Shown here: positions 56,072-64,000 of the stretch, piece by piece
Layout: every line of letters begins with the position of its first letter
Position numbering within the stretch: the stretch's first letter is position 1
Origin: Nitrospira sp.
GTDB lineage: Bacteria > Nitrospirota > Nitrospiria > Nitrospirales > Nitrospiraceae
Length of the DNA stretch: 64,000 nt
Direction of reading: 5' to 3'
NCBI GenBank assembly: GCA_024331095.1
Contig: JANDJE010000003.1
Coordinates: 99,768-163,767 of the forward strand
The notes under the pieces: generated by a model
Database searches by the model: none
What the model was told of the DNA's origin: nothing
The model's input: only the letters and a program-made list of their open reading frames with translations
Translations under genes and position numbers: made by a program

Positions 56072-57109
56072 ATGAAAGCACTGATGTCGCTCGGCGCCTT
56101 AGTGGGGGTTGTCGGTTTGCTGCTGCTGGCTGGAATGATATTCGATGTTATTCCTTCGAATACCATTCGTCTTGTCGAAGGGTACATGCCAATGCAGATG
56201 CTCTTCGAGGTCGGGTGCTACGTTCTTGGATTTACCGGCTTAAGCTATATGCTCAATGCGATGGGAATGGGAATTCCAAGATTCTGGCAAGGTATTGGAT
56301 TTTGGATATTTTTCCTTCTCTATATCAAGTACAGAGTTTATCCCCCCATTCCGTTCAGCGTTCGGGCCATGTATGGCACGGTGGGGCTTGTCGCCGTTCT
56401 TATGTGGGTTTCTGCGAATGAAGAAGATTGGAAAAAGTTCAAACAGCCTATCTTGAACGTCTTGGATGCGCAAACCGGGTTTAATAAAGTGCTTCGATAC
56501 GTTTATTTGATCGCTCTTCCGATTCTCACGTGGGGTTTTTCTTACAACGTTATGATGCCGAAATCGGAAGAACCGATTGAGTTGAGAACTGTGCATCCTG
56601 CTCCGCCTGCCAGTACCAAAGTGCATGGCAAGACGTATGTATTGCAAACCTCTTTGAATCCCTATCGTGTAAACACGGAAGGCAAATACGATCAGGAATA
56701 TAGCAATTCGCTCATTGTTGAGCAGGGCATGGGGCGGCTCATGAAGCCGAATGCCAATCCTTGGGATGAAAAAGCTGAAGGATACTTAAAGTATGTTCGT
56801 GAAGGCGGAGAAATCTTTTTCCAAAATTGCCACTTCTGTCATGGTGATAATTTAAACGGCCGTGGTCTTCACGCTTTTGCCTTTAATCCCATTCCCGCGA
56901 ATTTCACTGATCCAGGGACAATTGCCCAGTTGCAGGAGACGTTTATCTTCTGGCGTGTCGCAAAAGGTGGAATGGGGCTTCCGAATGAAGGGTTCCCATG
57001 GGCATCCGTCATGCCGCCTTGGGAGCAGCATTTGACGGCTGATGAAATGTGGAAAGTCATTCTGTTTGAATATTGGCATACTGGGTATTATCCGCGAACC
57101 TGGGATTGA
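56072..57109 (+). CDS. Membrane-anchored mono-haem cytochrome c
   Basis: 345 residues; AAGGGAG precedes the ATG at 56072. About four to five transmembrane helices occupy residues 1-160 (LGALVGVVGLLLLAGMIF, MLFEVGCYVLGFTGLSYML, WQGIGFWIFFLLYIKY, YGTVGLVAVLMWVS, YVYLIALPILTWGFS). A periplasmic cytochrome c domain carries CHFCH at 253-257, with a likely Met ligand in SVMPPWEQ. Starts 48 bases after the di-haem cytochrome and is co-transcribed with it. Likely links the oxidase with periplasmic electron carriers. Confidence 0.87.
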   Translation: MKALMSLGALVGVVGLLLLAGMIFDVIPSNTIRLVEGYMPMQMLFEVGCYVLGFTGLSYMLNAMGMGIPRFWQGIGFWIFFLLYIKYRVYPPIPFSVRAMYGTVGLVAVLMWVSANEEDWKKFKQPILNVLDAQTGFNKVLRYVYLIALPILTWGFSYNVMMPKSEEPIELRTVHPAPPASTKVHGKTYVLQTSLNPYRVNTEGKYDQEYSNSLIVEQGMGRLMKPNANPWDEKAEGYLKYVREGGEIFFQNCHFCHGDNLNGRGLHAFAFNPIPANFTDPGTIAQLQETFIFWRVAKGGMGLPNEGFPWASVMPPWEQHLTADEMWKVILFEYWHTGYYPRTWD

Positions 57110-57155
57110 TCGTATTTCAGATTTGTTCATTTCTTCATTAAGGAAGAGGAACGCT

Positions 57156-58931
57156 ATGCAAAACAGTGGAACTCAGAAGGCGGGTCTGACACTGTCAATT
57201 GCCTTCGGGGCCGTGTTAATTACCGTTGGTATGGAAATTCCGGCTTTTGCTCAAGGGGGAATCCCTGAAGGTTTTAAAAAAGGAGAACTGGCGGCACCGC
57301 CCTCCGCTGAAATGATTGAGGCCGGTAAACGGGTCTATTTTACAAAGTGCGTGTGGTGTCATGGTGTTGATGGTGCGGGGGATGGGCCTGGTGCCGATCG
57401 GCTCTGGCCGCGCCCGCGTAATTTTAATCAGGGAACGTTCAAAATTCGTCATACAGCCAGCGGTGAGCTTCCACTGTTTGATGCTAAAAAGCCTGTTCGC
57501 GGTCAGAATGACCTTTTCGATACTGTGACCCATGGGTTGCCTGGATCGGCTATGCCGCCCTGGGAAGGTATCTTGACCGAGGAACAACGACTCCAAGTGC
57601 TGGCTTTCGTTACAACTCAGCTCGTGAAAGATAGGAGCTTTACGGACAAGCAGTCGGAGACCCAAACCATTCTGAACATGGCGGAGCTGAAGCCCAAATC
57701 AGCAACGGAAGAAAGCATCAAAAGAGGATCCGAACTGATTGTTGAAAAAAAATGCATTGAATGCCATGGTCTTGAGGGCCGTGGTGATGGAAATGCGTTC
57801 AATTTGAAAGACGATTGGGGATTCTCCATTCAGCCAGCCAATTGGCATAAATGCTGGAACTTTAGAGGAAGCAGGCAGGACCCTTACAACGTAGTCAATA
57901 TTTTCAGGACTTTCTCGACAGGGATCAACGGAACTCCCATGCCGTCCTTTGCGGACAATACCACGATAGATGAGCGATGGGATATTGCCAATTTTGTGAA
58001 TTCCCTGTGCGAGCGGGATGAAGAGGGGAAGCCTCTTTCTATTGATCCTTTAACCGATAAGCCCAAGATCAATTTTGTGATCCCCTCGAATATGGTGGAG
58101 GGGGACATTCCGGCCGATATTGAGAATGAAGCGTGGAAAAATGCACCGCGTCGCTATGTCGCAATGGGCGGGCAAATTACCCATAAGCCAAGAAATTTTG
58201 TGAATCGAATTGACGACATCTGGGTTCGGTCTTTGTACAACGACAAGTCCATTGCCTATCTCTTGGAATGGGATGACCGGACAAAAAGCGTGGCCGAGGG
58301 CAAGCTGCCCTGGGCTCCAACGGAAGTCAACATTGATATTCAGGAACAAGAGCCTTCCACTGGAGAAGGGGGTTCCATCGCGGCAAAGCAAAATAACTAT
58401 CCCGTCTATAACGACGCCATCGCCATTGAAACTCCCGTCAAATGGAAGGAACTGCCGGCTCCAATTAAGCCGCGCTATTTGTTTGGAACGAACGAGCAGT
58501 TTCCGGTCGATATTGTGAAGTGGGAAGCCGATGGCTCCATTAGGGCCTTTAAAGGAACCGGATGGGACAAGGACTTTGAGGAGCGCGATAACTATGAGGA
58601 GCATCTGAAAGTCCTGAAAAGCGAATGGAAGAATGGTCGTTGGTACGTGATGATCGAACGCCCCCTGGGAAATAAGAAAGACCAGGATTATGACGAAGAC
58701 ACGTTTTTTGAGGTCGGCCAATATATTCCCACGGTCTTCTTCGCATGGGATGGCCATAATGGTGATGCGGGTCGAAAGATGGCCGTGTCGGCTTTTTATT
58801 ACACATTTATGAATCCTCCGATTCCCCAAGAGACTTATATTTATCCTGTTGTCATTGCCGTTGGCGTTGTGTTTCTGGAAGGGTGGGTCTTGACTCGCCG
58901 CGCTAACAAGAAGAAGGGGAAAACCCTATAA
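57156..58931 (+). CDS. Fused di-haem cytochrome c / EB_dh-type haem b protein (NxrC-like), membrane-anchored
   Basis: 591 residues from the ATG at 57156 (GAGGAACGCT upstream); the track start at 57042 is too early. After a signal peptide (SIAFGAVLITVGMEIPAFAQ), two cytochrome c modules carry CVWCH (65-69) with Met in SAMPPWEG, and CIECH (200-204) with Met in TPMPSFAD. From about residue 320 the chain is the ethylbenzene-dehydrogenase gamma-like haem b fold: WKNAPRRYVAMGGQITHKPRNFVNRIDDIWVRSLYNDKSIAYLLEWDD and further. A C-terminal helix (TYIYPVVIAVGVVFLEGWVLT) anchors it. The EB_dh fold is shared with NxrC of nitrite oxidoreductase; the fused haem c modules and oxidase context are notable. 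Confidence 0.85.
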   Translation: MQNSGTQKAGLTLSIAFGAVLITVGMEIPAFAQGGIPEGFKKGELAAPPSAEMIEAGKRVYFTKCVWCHGVDGAGDGPGADRLWPRPRNFNQGTFKIRHTASGELPLFDAKKPVRGQNDLFDTVTHGLPGSAMPPWEGILTEEQRLQVLAFVTTQLVKDRSFTDKQSETQTILNMAELKPKSATEESIKRGSELIVEKKCIECHGLEGRGDGNAFNLKDDWGFSIQPANWHKCWNFRGSRQDPYNVVNIFRTFSTGINGTPMPSFADNTTIDERWDIANFVNSLCERDEEGKPLSIDPLTDKPKINFVIPSNMVEGDIPADIENEAWKNAPRRYVAMGGQITHKPRNFVNRIDDIWVRSLYNDKSIAYLLEWDDRTKSVAEGKLPWAPTEVNIDIQEQEPSTGEGGSIAAKQNNYPVYNDAIAIETPVKWKELPAPIKPRYLFGTNEQFPVDIVKWEADGSIRAFKGTGWDKDFEERDNYEEHLKVLKSEWKNGRWYVMIERPLGNKKDQDYDEDTFFEVGQYIPTVFFAWDGHNGDAGRKMAVSAFYYTFMNPPIPQETYIYPVVIAVGVVFLEGWVLTRRANKKKGKTL

Positions 58932-58971
58932 TAGGCTACAGGTCAGACATCACGTAAATAGTGGCAGTGAG

Positions 58972-59010
58972 AGAGGGGGTGGGGTTTCCTCACCCCCTCT
59001 TTGTTTTTTC
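58972..59010 (+). terminator. Rho-independent terminator closing the oxidase-cytochrome cluster
   Basis: AGAGGGGGTG / CACCCCCTCT stem, extended by a few inner pairs, followed by TTGTTTTTT. It lies about 40 bases after the NxrC-like stop. Confidence 0.9.
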
Positions 59011-59033
59011 ATTGATCTTTCTGAGGCAAGAGG

Positions 59034-59648
59034 ATGATCTCTGACGTCGCGGGTATTCTCCTCGCCGGTGGCCGGAGTCGGCGGATGGGAAAAGATAAAA
59101 GATTTCTCTCAGTGGGAGAGCATACTCTTCTTGAGCGAAGCCTCGCCGTGTTGCAAGATGTCTTTCAGAACGTGAGCATTGTGGTCGGAGATGATTCCAC
59201 GATGATCGAGACTGCCACGCCGGTATGGCGGGACCTTATCCCAAATCGCGGAAGCCTGGGAGGGATCTACACAGGATTGAAACTGTCGCGGACACCATAT
59301 ATTTTTGCGGTCGCCTGTGACATGCCGTTCATCAGTCCGGTTGTGATTCGACATCTGGTTTCATTGAAAGACGATGCGGATGTAGTGATTCCTCGTTCCG
59401 AGTTCGGTCCGCAACCGACGCATGCGCTCTATAGCAGTCGGTGCCTGCCGGTCATCGAGAAGATGGTGCAGAGCGGTCGGCTCAGTATAAAAGAGGTTAT
59501 CAATGAGGCGAGTCTTCGAGTTCGATGGGTCCCGCAGGTGGAAATAAGCGGCCTTGACCCGGGGGGGCGGTCTTTTTTCAATGTCAACACGCCGGAGGAG
59601 CTGGAAACAGCCAGAAAAATGGTTGGAAGCCCTCGCATCGGAAGTTGA
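59034..59648 (+). CDS. mobA: Molybdenum cofactor guanylyltransferase (MobA)
   Basis: A 204-residue protein with the nucleotide-binding start VAGILLAGGRSRRMGKDKRFLSVGEHTLLER, and ACDMPFISPVVI and RSFFNVNTPEEL, as in MobA. It attaches GMP to molybdopterin to make the bis-MGD cofactor needed by enzymes of the DMSO-reductase family, which include nitrite oxidoreductase and formate dehydrogenase. Placed after the oxidase-cytochrome cluster, but separated by a terminator, so it is a new unit. Confidence 0.93.
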   Translation: MISDVAGILLAGGRSRRMGKDKRFLSVGEHTLLERSLAVLQDVFQNVSIVVGDDSTMIETATPVWRDLIPNRGSLGGIYTGLKLSRTPYIFAVACDMPFISPVVIRHLVSLKDDADVVIPRSEFGPQPTHALYSSRCLPVIEKMVQSGRLSIKEVINEASLRVRWVPQVEISGLDPGGRSFFNVNTPEELETARKMVGSPRIGS

Positions 59649-59659
59649 AGTTAGAGCAG

Positions 59660-60748
59660 ATGCCCAAAACCGTCCTCGTCATTCATCCAGGGTCTCTCGG
59701 TGACGTCCTTCTTGCGGTTCCGGCTCTTCAACGGCTTCGGGCTAATTATCCGAACCACCGATATGTCCTTGTTTCCCATGAACCGGTCGGGCGATTTCTG
59801 TTGGAAGTTAACCTAGTGGAAGAGTGGGTTTCTTTTGAATCCATTGCCATCCGGGATTTCTTATTTGGTGAAGAACCGTTTCCGTTGAGCGAGAAGTACT
59901 CCTGGATTCAACATTGCGAGTTTGCCGTCGGGTGGTTGAAGGATAAGGACGGTCTTATTGAGAATCGTCTCAACATGATGGGCATCAGCCACGTGCGAAT
60001 CGGATCACCGTTCGATTCCAATGTGACGGCGACGCATCAGAGCGACCGTTTTTGTCAAGCGATCGGAGAACAAGGGCACGGTCCGGCCGTTGTGCCACGC
60101 ATATGCCTTCCGCCGGTGTTCGAGCGGAGCGCAGAGATGTGTTTGACAAAACGAGGCATCGCTCTCGATCGTCCCATGATGGTGATTCATCCGGGGAGCG
60201 GGAGCCGAGCAAAATGTACGAGGCCGGAAATATTGGCCTCTGTCGTTGATGAATTACAGAATGCCGGGGCACAGTGTCTTCTCCTGGAAGGTCCGGCCGA
60301 TCAAGAAGCTGTGAAGGCCGTCATTGGGAGAATAGGCCGTCCTCTTCCCGTCTTGCGCGATGCCGACTTGACGACCGTCGCCGGCGTGCTTCTTCGAGCG
60401 CGGGTGTACATCGGACATGATTCAGGCATCACTCATCTGGCGGGACTGTTGGGAGTTTCCACCGTTGCCCTCTTTGGGCCGACCGATCCAGCCCGATGGG
60501 CACCCAAAGGACCGCACGTGATTGTCTTGCGCGCAGGACCGTGCACGTGCCCTTCGTGGGAGCACGTCACCGCTTGTTCCGAAAAAGTCTGTTTGGCCGT
60601 TTCCCCCGAGCAGATACTGGACGCGTGCAGAAAACATGAGCAATCGATAATCAAATCACAAGACCACTGCCCGGACTCTACCTTGTCTCCACCAGACCCG
60701 TGTGCTAAAGTGGCCCGTTCATTTTCTCCTTCTTTGCTGAGAACTTAG
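59660..60748 (+). CDS. Glycosyltransferase family 9 (heptosyltransferase-like)
   Basis: 362 residues from the ATG at 59660; a TTG at 59645 overlapping the mobA stop is an alternative. The start TVLVIHPGSLGDVLLAVPALQRLR is the GT9 signature. MMVIHPGSGSRAKC and VYIGHDSGITHLAGLLGVSTVALFGPTDPARWAPKG complete the ADP-heptose-binding C-terminal domain. It probably adds heptose or a related sugar to the LPS core in the cytoplasm. Likely co-transcribed with mobA and argS. Confidence 0.9.
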   Translation: MPKTVLVIHPGSLGDVLLAVPALQRLRANYPNHRYVLVSHEPVGRFLLEVNLVEEWVSFESIAIRDFLFGEEPFPLSEKYSWIQHCEFAVGWLKDKDGLIENRLNMMGISHVRIGSPFDSNVTATHQSDRFCQAIGEQGHGPAVVPRICLPPVFERSAEMCLTKRGIALDRPMMVIHPGSGSRAKCTRPEILASVVDELQNAGAQCLLLEGPADQEAVKAVIGRIGRPLPVLRDADLTTVAGVLLRARVYIGHDSGITHLAGLLGVSTVALFGPTDPARWAPKGPHVIVLRAGPCTCPSWEHVTACSEKVCLAVSPEQILDACRKHEQSIIKSQDHCPDSTLSPPDPCAKVARSFSPSLLRT

Positions 60749-60758
60749 GAGATTCGAC

Positions 60759-62483
60759 GTGTCTCACGGCGTCGTCCAGGAGATGGTGGCCACCGCTTTG
60801 CTCGGTGCGCTCAATGAGGCCAAAAAAAAGGGCCGATTGAAGACGGAAACCTGGCCGGCGTTGACTCTGGATGCGCCAAAACGTCCGGAATGGGGAGAAT
60901 TGGCGACGACGATCGCGATGTCCTTGGCGCCGTCGGAAAAAAAAGGACCGCACGAGATCGCCGAAATAATCGCCGAACATCTCACGGAAACGGAACAGCT
61001 CTTCGAGCGGGTGGAAATTGTCCGCCCTGGGTTTTTGAATCTGACGATCAAGCCGACCCTGTGGCACGAGGTGTTACGAGAGATCGACGCGAGAGGAGAC
61101 GCCTACGGCAAGGCCGATGTGGGACGGGGACATCGCGTCCTCGTCGAATATGTCAGCGCCAATCCCACCGGTCCGCTTCATGTCGGGCACGGACGGGGGG
61201 CTGCGGTCGGGCAGGCCGTCGCCCGCCTGTTGGAAGCAGTCGGGTATGACGTGACCAGCGAGTACTATATCAACGACGCCGGCAGACAGATGAAACTGTT
61301 GGGAGCGTCGGTCTATGCGCGCTACCGAGAGCTCTGCGGGCAGCCTGCCGAATTTCCGGAAGAGGGCTATCACGGCGCCTATATCAACGACGTGGCCCGA
61401 CGCCTCAAGCGCAAGCTCGACGACGAGACGGGATCTTCCGATCCGGCGGAGATCGAGGCGCGATGCCGGATGCTCGCTTATCAGGAACTGTTGGAATTGA
61501 TCCGTGGAGACCTTGCGTCGTTCGGCATCGAATTTCAGTCGTGGTTCAGCGAGGAGTCGTTGCTCAGGTCCGGGGCGGTGGAGCAGGCCTTGGACGATTT
61601 GCAAGCCCGCGGCCTTTTGTTTGAGCAAGAGGGCGCGTTGTGGTTTCGTTCCACGGCTTTCGGCGACGAAAAGGACCGTGTCGTCAAAAAGCAGGACGGC
61701 GAATACACCTACCTGGCGTCGGACATCGCCTATCACCGGGACAAGCTGCGGCGCGGATACGATCTGCTGGTCGACGTGTGGGGAGCCGACCACCACGGCT
61801 ACATTCCCCGCATGGAGGCCGTGATGCAGGCCTACGGTCATCCGAAGGAGCGGTTGCGGGTGGTGTTGGTTCAACTCGTCAAGCTTCTGAGAGCCGGGGT
61901 TGAAATCAAAATGTCAAAGCGGACCGGTTCGTTCGTGACCATGCGCGAAGTCATCGACGAAGTGGGCGCCGACGCCGCGAAGTTCTTTTTCCTCATGAGG
62001 GATTCGCGGACCCATCTTGACTTTGATCTGGAACTGGCCAAGCAACGATCGGCGGACAATCCGGTGTACTACGTGCAGTACGCGCACGCTCGTATCGCAA
62101 GTTTGTGGCGGATGGCCGCCGCGCGGGGGATCGAGTGCCCTCGACCGAAAGAGACGGACCTCGCTCTGTTGATCGATCCCGACGAATTGGGGCTGATTCG
62201 AAAGCTCTCCGCCTACCCCGACATTCTTCAGACCAGCGCGTCCATGTTCGAGCCCCATCGCGTCACATATTATCTCCAACAGCTCGCGGCGCTGTTGCAT
62301 ACCTTTTACAACAAACATCGGATACTTCCCCCCGCGGGCTGCCGGGAACACGAGGAAGCGGGATCGACCGAGGAACTGACACCCAAGCGGACCGCCGCCA
62401 GGCTGGCCCTCATGCGCGGCGTTCAGCAAGTCATCAGAAACGGCCTGACGGTGCTGGGAATTTCCGCTCCCGAGCAGATGTGA
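60759..62483 (+). CDS. argS: Arginyl-tRNA synthetase
   Basis: A 574-residue class I synthetase starting at GTG 60759 with AGGAG eight bases upstream. An N-terminal Add-1 domain precedes the HIGH-type motif HVGHGRG in NPTGPLHVGHGRGAAVG, and the KMSKS-type motif is KMSKRTG. A C-terminal DALR anticodon domain is indicated by YVQYAHARIASLWRM and ending QQVIRNGLTVLGISAPEQM. It charges tRNA-Arg. Confidence 0.97.
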   Translation: MSHGVVQEMVATALLGALNEAKKKGRLKTETWPALTLDAPKRPEWGELATTIAMSLAPSEKKGPHEIAEIIAEHLTETEQLFERVEIVRPGFLNLTIKPTLWHEVLREIDARGDAYGKADVGRGHRVLVEYVSANPTGPLHVGHGRGAAVGQAVARLLEAVGYDVTSEYYINDAGRQMKLLGASVYARYRELCGQPAEFPEEGYHGAYINDVARRLKRKLDDETGSSDPAEIEARCRMLAYQELLELIRGDLASFGIEFQSWFSEESLLRSGAVEQALDDLQARGLLFEQEGALWFRSTAFGDEKDRVVKKQDGEYTYLASDIAYHRDKLRRGYDLLVDVWGADHHGYIPRMEAVMQAYGHPKERLRVVLVQLVKLLRAGVEIKMSKRTGSFVTMREVIDEVGADAAKFFFLMRDSRTHLDFDLELAKQRSADNPVYYVQYAHARIASLWRMAAARGIECPRPKETDLALLIDPDELGLIRKLSAYPDILQTSASMFEPHRVTYYLQQLAALLHTFYNKHRILPPAGCREHEEAGSTEELTPKRTAARLALMRGVQQVIRNGLTVLGISAPEQM

Positions 62484-62500
62484 AGAAAGAAGGGCGCGGC

Positions 62501-63700
62501 ATGATCCAGTATCGGCTTCAACAACGAGATCGGCAATCCAAAGCCAGGGTCGGCCGATTGTGCACCGCGCGGGCCGTCATCGATACGCCGGCGTTCATGC
62601 CGGTCGGTTCGTTGGGGCCGGTCAAGGGACTGGCGCCGGACGATCTGCAGCTCATGGGATTCCGGTTGTTGTTGAACAACGCTTATCATCTCTACCTCCG
62701 CCCGGGGCATAAGATCGTGGCGGAGATGGGCGGACTGCACGCCTTTACCGGCTGGCCCGGAGCGATTTTGACGGACAGCGGGGGCTTTCAGGTGTTCAGT
62801 TTGGCCAAGTTATGCAAAGTGACGGACGAAGGCGTGGTCTTCCAATCGCATATCGATGGATCGAGTCATTTCATCACGCCGGAAATCGCCGTTGAAATCC
62901 AAGAAGCGTTGGGAGCCGATATCATCATGGCCTTCGATCACTGCGTCGCGTTGCCAGCGAGCCGCGAGGCGGTGCTGGACGGCGTGCGGCGAACCAAGTT
63001 ATGGGCCGAGCGTTGTTTGGCCGGCCGGCGCAGAAACGACCAAGCTCTGTTCGGCATCGTGCAGGGTGGCCTGGACGCGGATCTGCGCGTCCGCTCGGCA
63101 AGAGATCTCACGGCCATGGGATTCGACGGCTATGCGGTCGGCGGCCTGTCCGTGGGAGAAAGCAAGGCCGAAATGTACGCGATGCTCGACGCAACGGTGC
63201 CGGAACTGCCGGAGAACAAGCCGCGGTATCTGATGGGGGTGGGATATCCGGAAGATTTGATCGAAGGGGTCTTTCGCGGCATCGATCTCTTCGACTGCGT
63301 CGCGCCCTCGCGGCATGGACGGACCGGCTCGTTGTTTACGACCGCGGGACGGGTGGTCATCAAACAAGCCCGATATGCCCGGGATGAGCGGCCAATCGAT
63401 CCCGACTGCGGGTGCCCGGTCTGTGGGCGCCACTCGCGGGCGTATCTTCATCATCTGTTCTCGGTCAAAGAAATGTTGGCCTCGCGGCTGAACACCATCC
63501 ATAACCTTTGGTATTTTTCGGATCTGATGCGCCGCGTCCGAGCGGCCGTCGAACAAGGAACGTTTTCTGAGTTTCGAACGGCTTTTTATCGCAGTTACGC
63601 GCAGGAACCGTCGAGCGTCGCGGCGCGGGAAGATCCGGAGGCCGTTACGGCGGGAGACGGCGTCCACAACAAGGAAAGAGGAGATCGTTCATTATGTTGA
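62501..63700 (+). CDS. tgt: Queuine tRNA-ribosyltransferase
   Basis: 399 residues from the ATG at 62501; the long track start at 62105 runs inside argS and is wrong. The active-site DSGGFQVFS and the nucleophile Asp in FDCVAPSRHGRTGSLFT are present. Zinc ligands occur as DCGCPVCGRHSRAYLHHLF. It exchanges guanine for preQ1 at the wobble position of GUN tRNAs. Followed by yajC, the usual tgt-yajC order. Confidence 0.96.
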   Translation: MIQYRLQQRDRQSKARVGRLCTARAVIDTPAFMPVGSLGPVKGLAPDDLQLMGFRLLLNNAYHLYLRPGHKIVAEMGGLHAFTGWPGAILTDSGGFQVFSLAKLCKVTDEGVVFQSHIDGSSHFITPEIAVEIQEALGADIIMAFDHCVALPASREAVLDGVRRTKLWAERCLAGRRRNDQALFGIVQGGLDADLRVRSARDLTAMGFDGYAVGGLSVGESKAEMYAMLDATVPELPENKPRYLMGVGYPEDLIEGVFRGIDLFDCVAPSRHGRTGSLFTTAGRVVIKQARYARDERPIDPDCGCPVCGRHSRAYLHHLFSVKEMLASRLNTIHNLWYFSDLMRRVRAAVEQGTFSEFRTAFYRSYAQEPSSVAAREDPEAVTAGDGVHNKERGDRSLC

Positions 63701-64000
63701 TGGAATCCATAGCGTGGGCCCAGGGGGCCGGGGCGAACGGGGCGGGAGCCGGCGGTCAAGGCCCGGGGGGGCTGCTTTCCCTCGTCCCCTTTATTCTGAT
63801 TTTCATCATCTTTTACTTTCTGCTGATTCGGCCGCAGCAGAAGAAGCAGAAAGAGCAGAAGGCCTTGATCGACGCGCTCAAGAAAGGCGACAAAGTCGTG
63901 ACCACGTCCGGCATTTGGGGAACGGTCACCAATCTCGGGAAACACACCGTCACCCTCCAAATAGCCGACAATACGCGGATCAAGATCCAGCGGGATTACA
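63694..64000 (+). CDS. yajC: Preprotein translocase subunit YajC (partial, C-terminus outside window)
   Basis: Open to the window end, so missing from the track. The ATG at 63694 overlaps the tgt stop by seven bases and has GAGGAG ten bases upstream; ATG 63700 is an alternative. A Gly/Ala-rich N-terminus is followed by one membrane helix (LSLVPFILIFIIFYFLLIRPQQKKQKEQ) and KGDKVVTTSGIWGTV, the YajC signature. It assists SecDF in the membrane. secD probably follows outside the window. Confidence 0.93.
   Translation, partial: MLMESIAWAQGAGANGAGAGGQGPGGLLSLVPFILIFIIFYFLLIRPQQKKQKEQKALIDALKKGDKVVTTSGIWGTVTNLGKHTVTLQIADNTRIKIQRDY

Noticed and set aside
47244-58931. Ordinary cytochrome bd operon (cydAB)
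   Set aside because: No CydB-like protein next to either oxidase gene. The N-terminal periplasmic extensions and c-type cytochrome neighbours differ from cydAB.
59034-59648. IspD-type or sugar nucleotidyltransferase for the mobA gene
   Set aside because: LAGGRSRRMGKDK and the short 204-aa length match MobA better than IspD or GlmU.

Overview
The window is a chromosomal segment of a Nitrospira-like bacterium (phylum Nitrospirota). This is inferred from gene content. Two bd-like quinol oxidase genes are linked to multihaem-type cytochromes, and there is a complete porin/urt/ure urea locus like those described in Nitrospira. Housekeeping genes (gltBD, argS, tgt-yajC) surround them. Most of the window is GC-rich, with short intergenic spaces and good Shine-Dalgarno sites. 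No amo, hao or nxrAB genes are present, so it cannot be decided whether the organism is a nitrite oxidiser or a comammox strain. I see no tRNA, rRNA, insertion sequence, prophage or CRISPR array.

Layout. 1-4.1 kb (minus): a partial CCA-adding enzyme, a GalT-like uridylyltransferase and a GH57 glycosidase. 4.2-6.7 kb (plus): VanZ-like protein, then an AmgK-like sugar kinase and a MurU-like nucleotidyltransferase, a probable cell-wall sugar recycling pair. 6.8-10.6 kb (minus): NtrC-type response regulator, DUF1015 protein, polyprenyl diphosphate synthase. 10.9-16.9 kb (plus): glutamate synthase gltB-gltD. 16.9-28 kb: many small or hypothetical envelope proteins, a Ycf46-like AAA ATPase, a metallo-beta-lactamase-fold hydrolase, the 5-oxoprolinase genes pxpB-pxpA-pxpC, and a bactofilin.

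28.3-41.3 kb is a dedicated urea locus. An outer-membrane porin gene is transcribed away from urtABCDE (ABC urea importer), which is followed by ureABC (urease) and ureFGD (nickel insertion), with no ureE. The porin and urtA each have a strong sigma70-type promoter and a long 5' leader. The predicted flow is urea across the outer membrane, through UrtABCDE, to NH3 and CO2 in the cytoplasm. The nearby glutamate synthase could help assimilate the ammonia.

41.4-47.2 kb holds a fatty acid desaturase, a secreted cupredoxin-like protein with a clear terminator, an O-methyltransferase, a DUF420 membrane protein, a PCP-reductase-domain protein and an unknown polytopic membrane protein. 47.2-58.9 kb is the most unusual part. 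It has a first bd-like oxidase subunit, a DUF3047 protein, a small membrane protein and two membrane-anchored FGE/SUMF1-fold proteins that lack the catalytic cysteine pair. Then come three very small membrane proteins absent from the ORF track, a second bd-like oxidase, a membrane-anchored di-haem cytochrome c, a membrane-anchored mono-haem cytochrome c and a fused di-haem c / EB_dh-type (NxrC-like) haem b protein, closed by a terminator. The second half of this block is visibly more AT-rich than its surroundings. It reads as a respiratory module moving electrons between c-type cytochromes or quinol and a bd-like oxidase without a recognisable CydB. 59-64 kb (plus): mobA, a GT9 glycosyltransferase, argS, tgt and a partial yajC.
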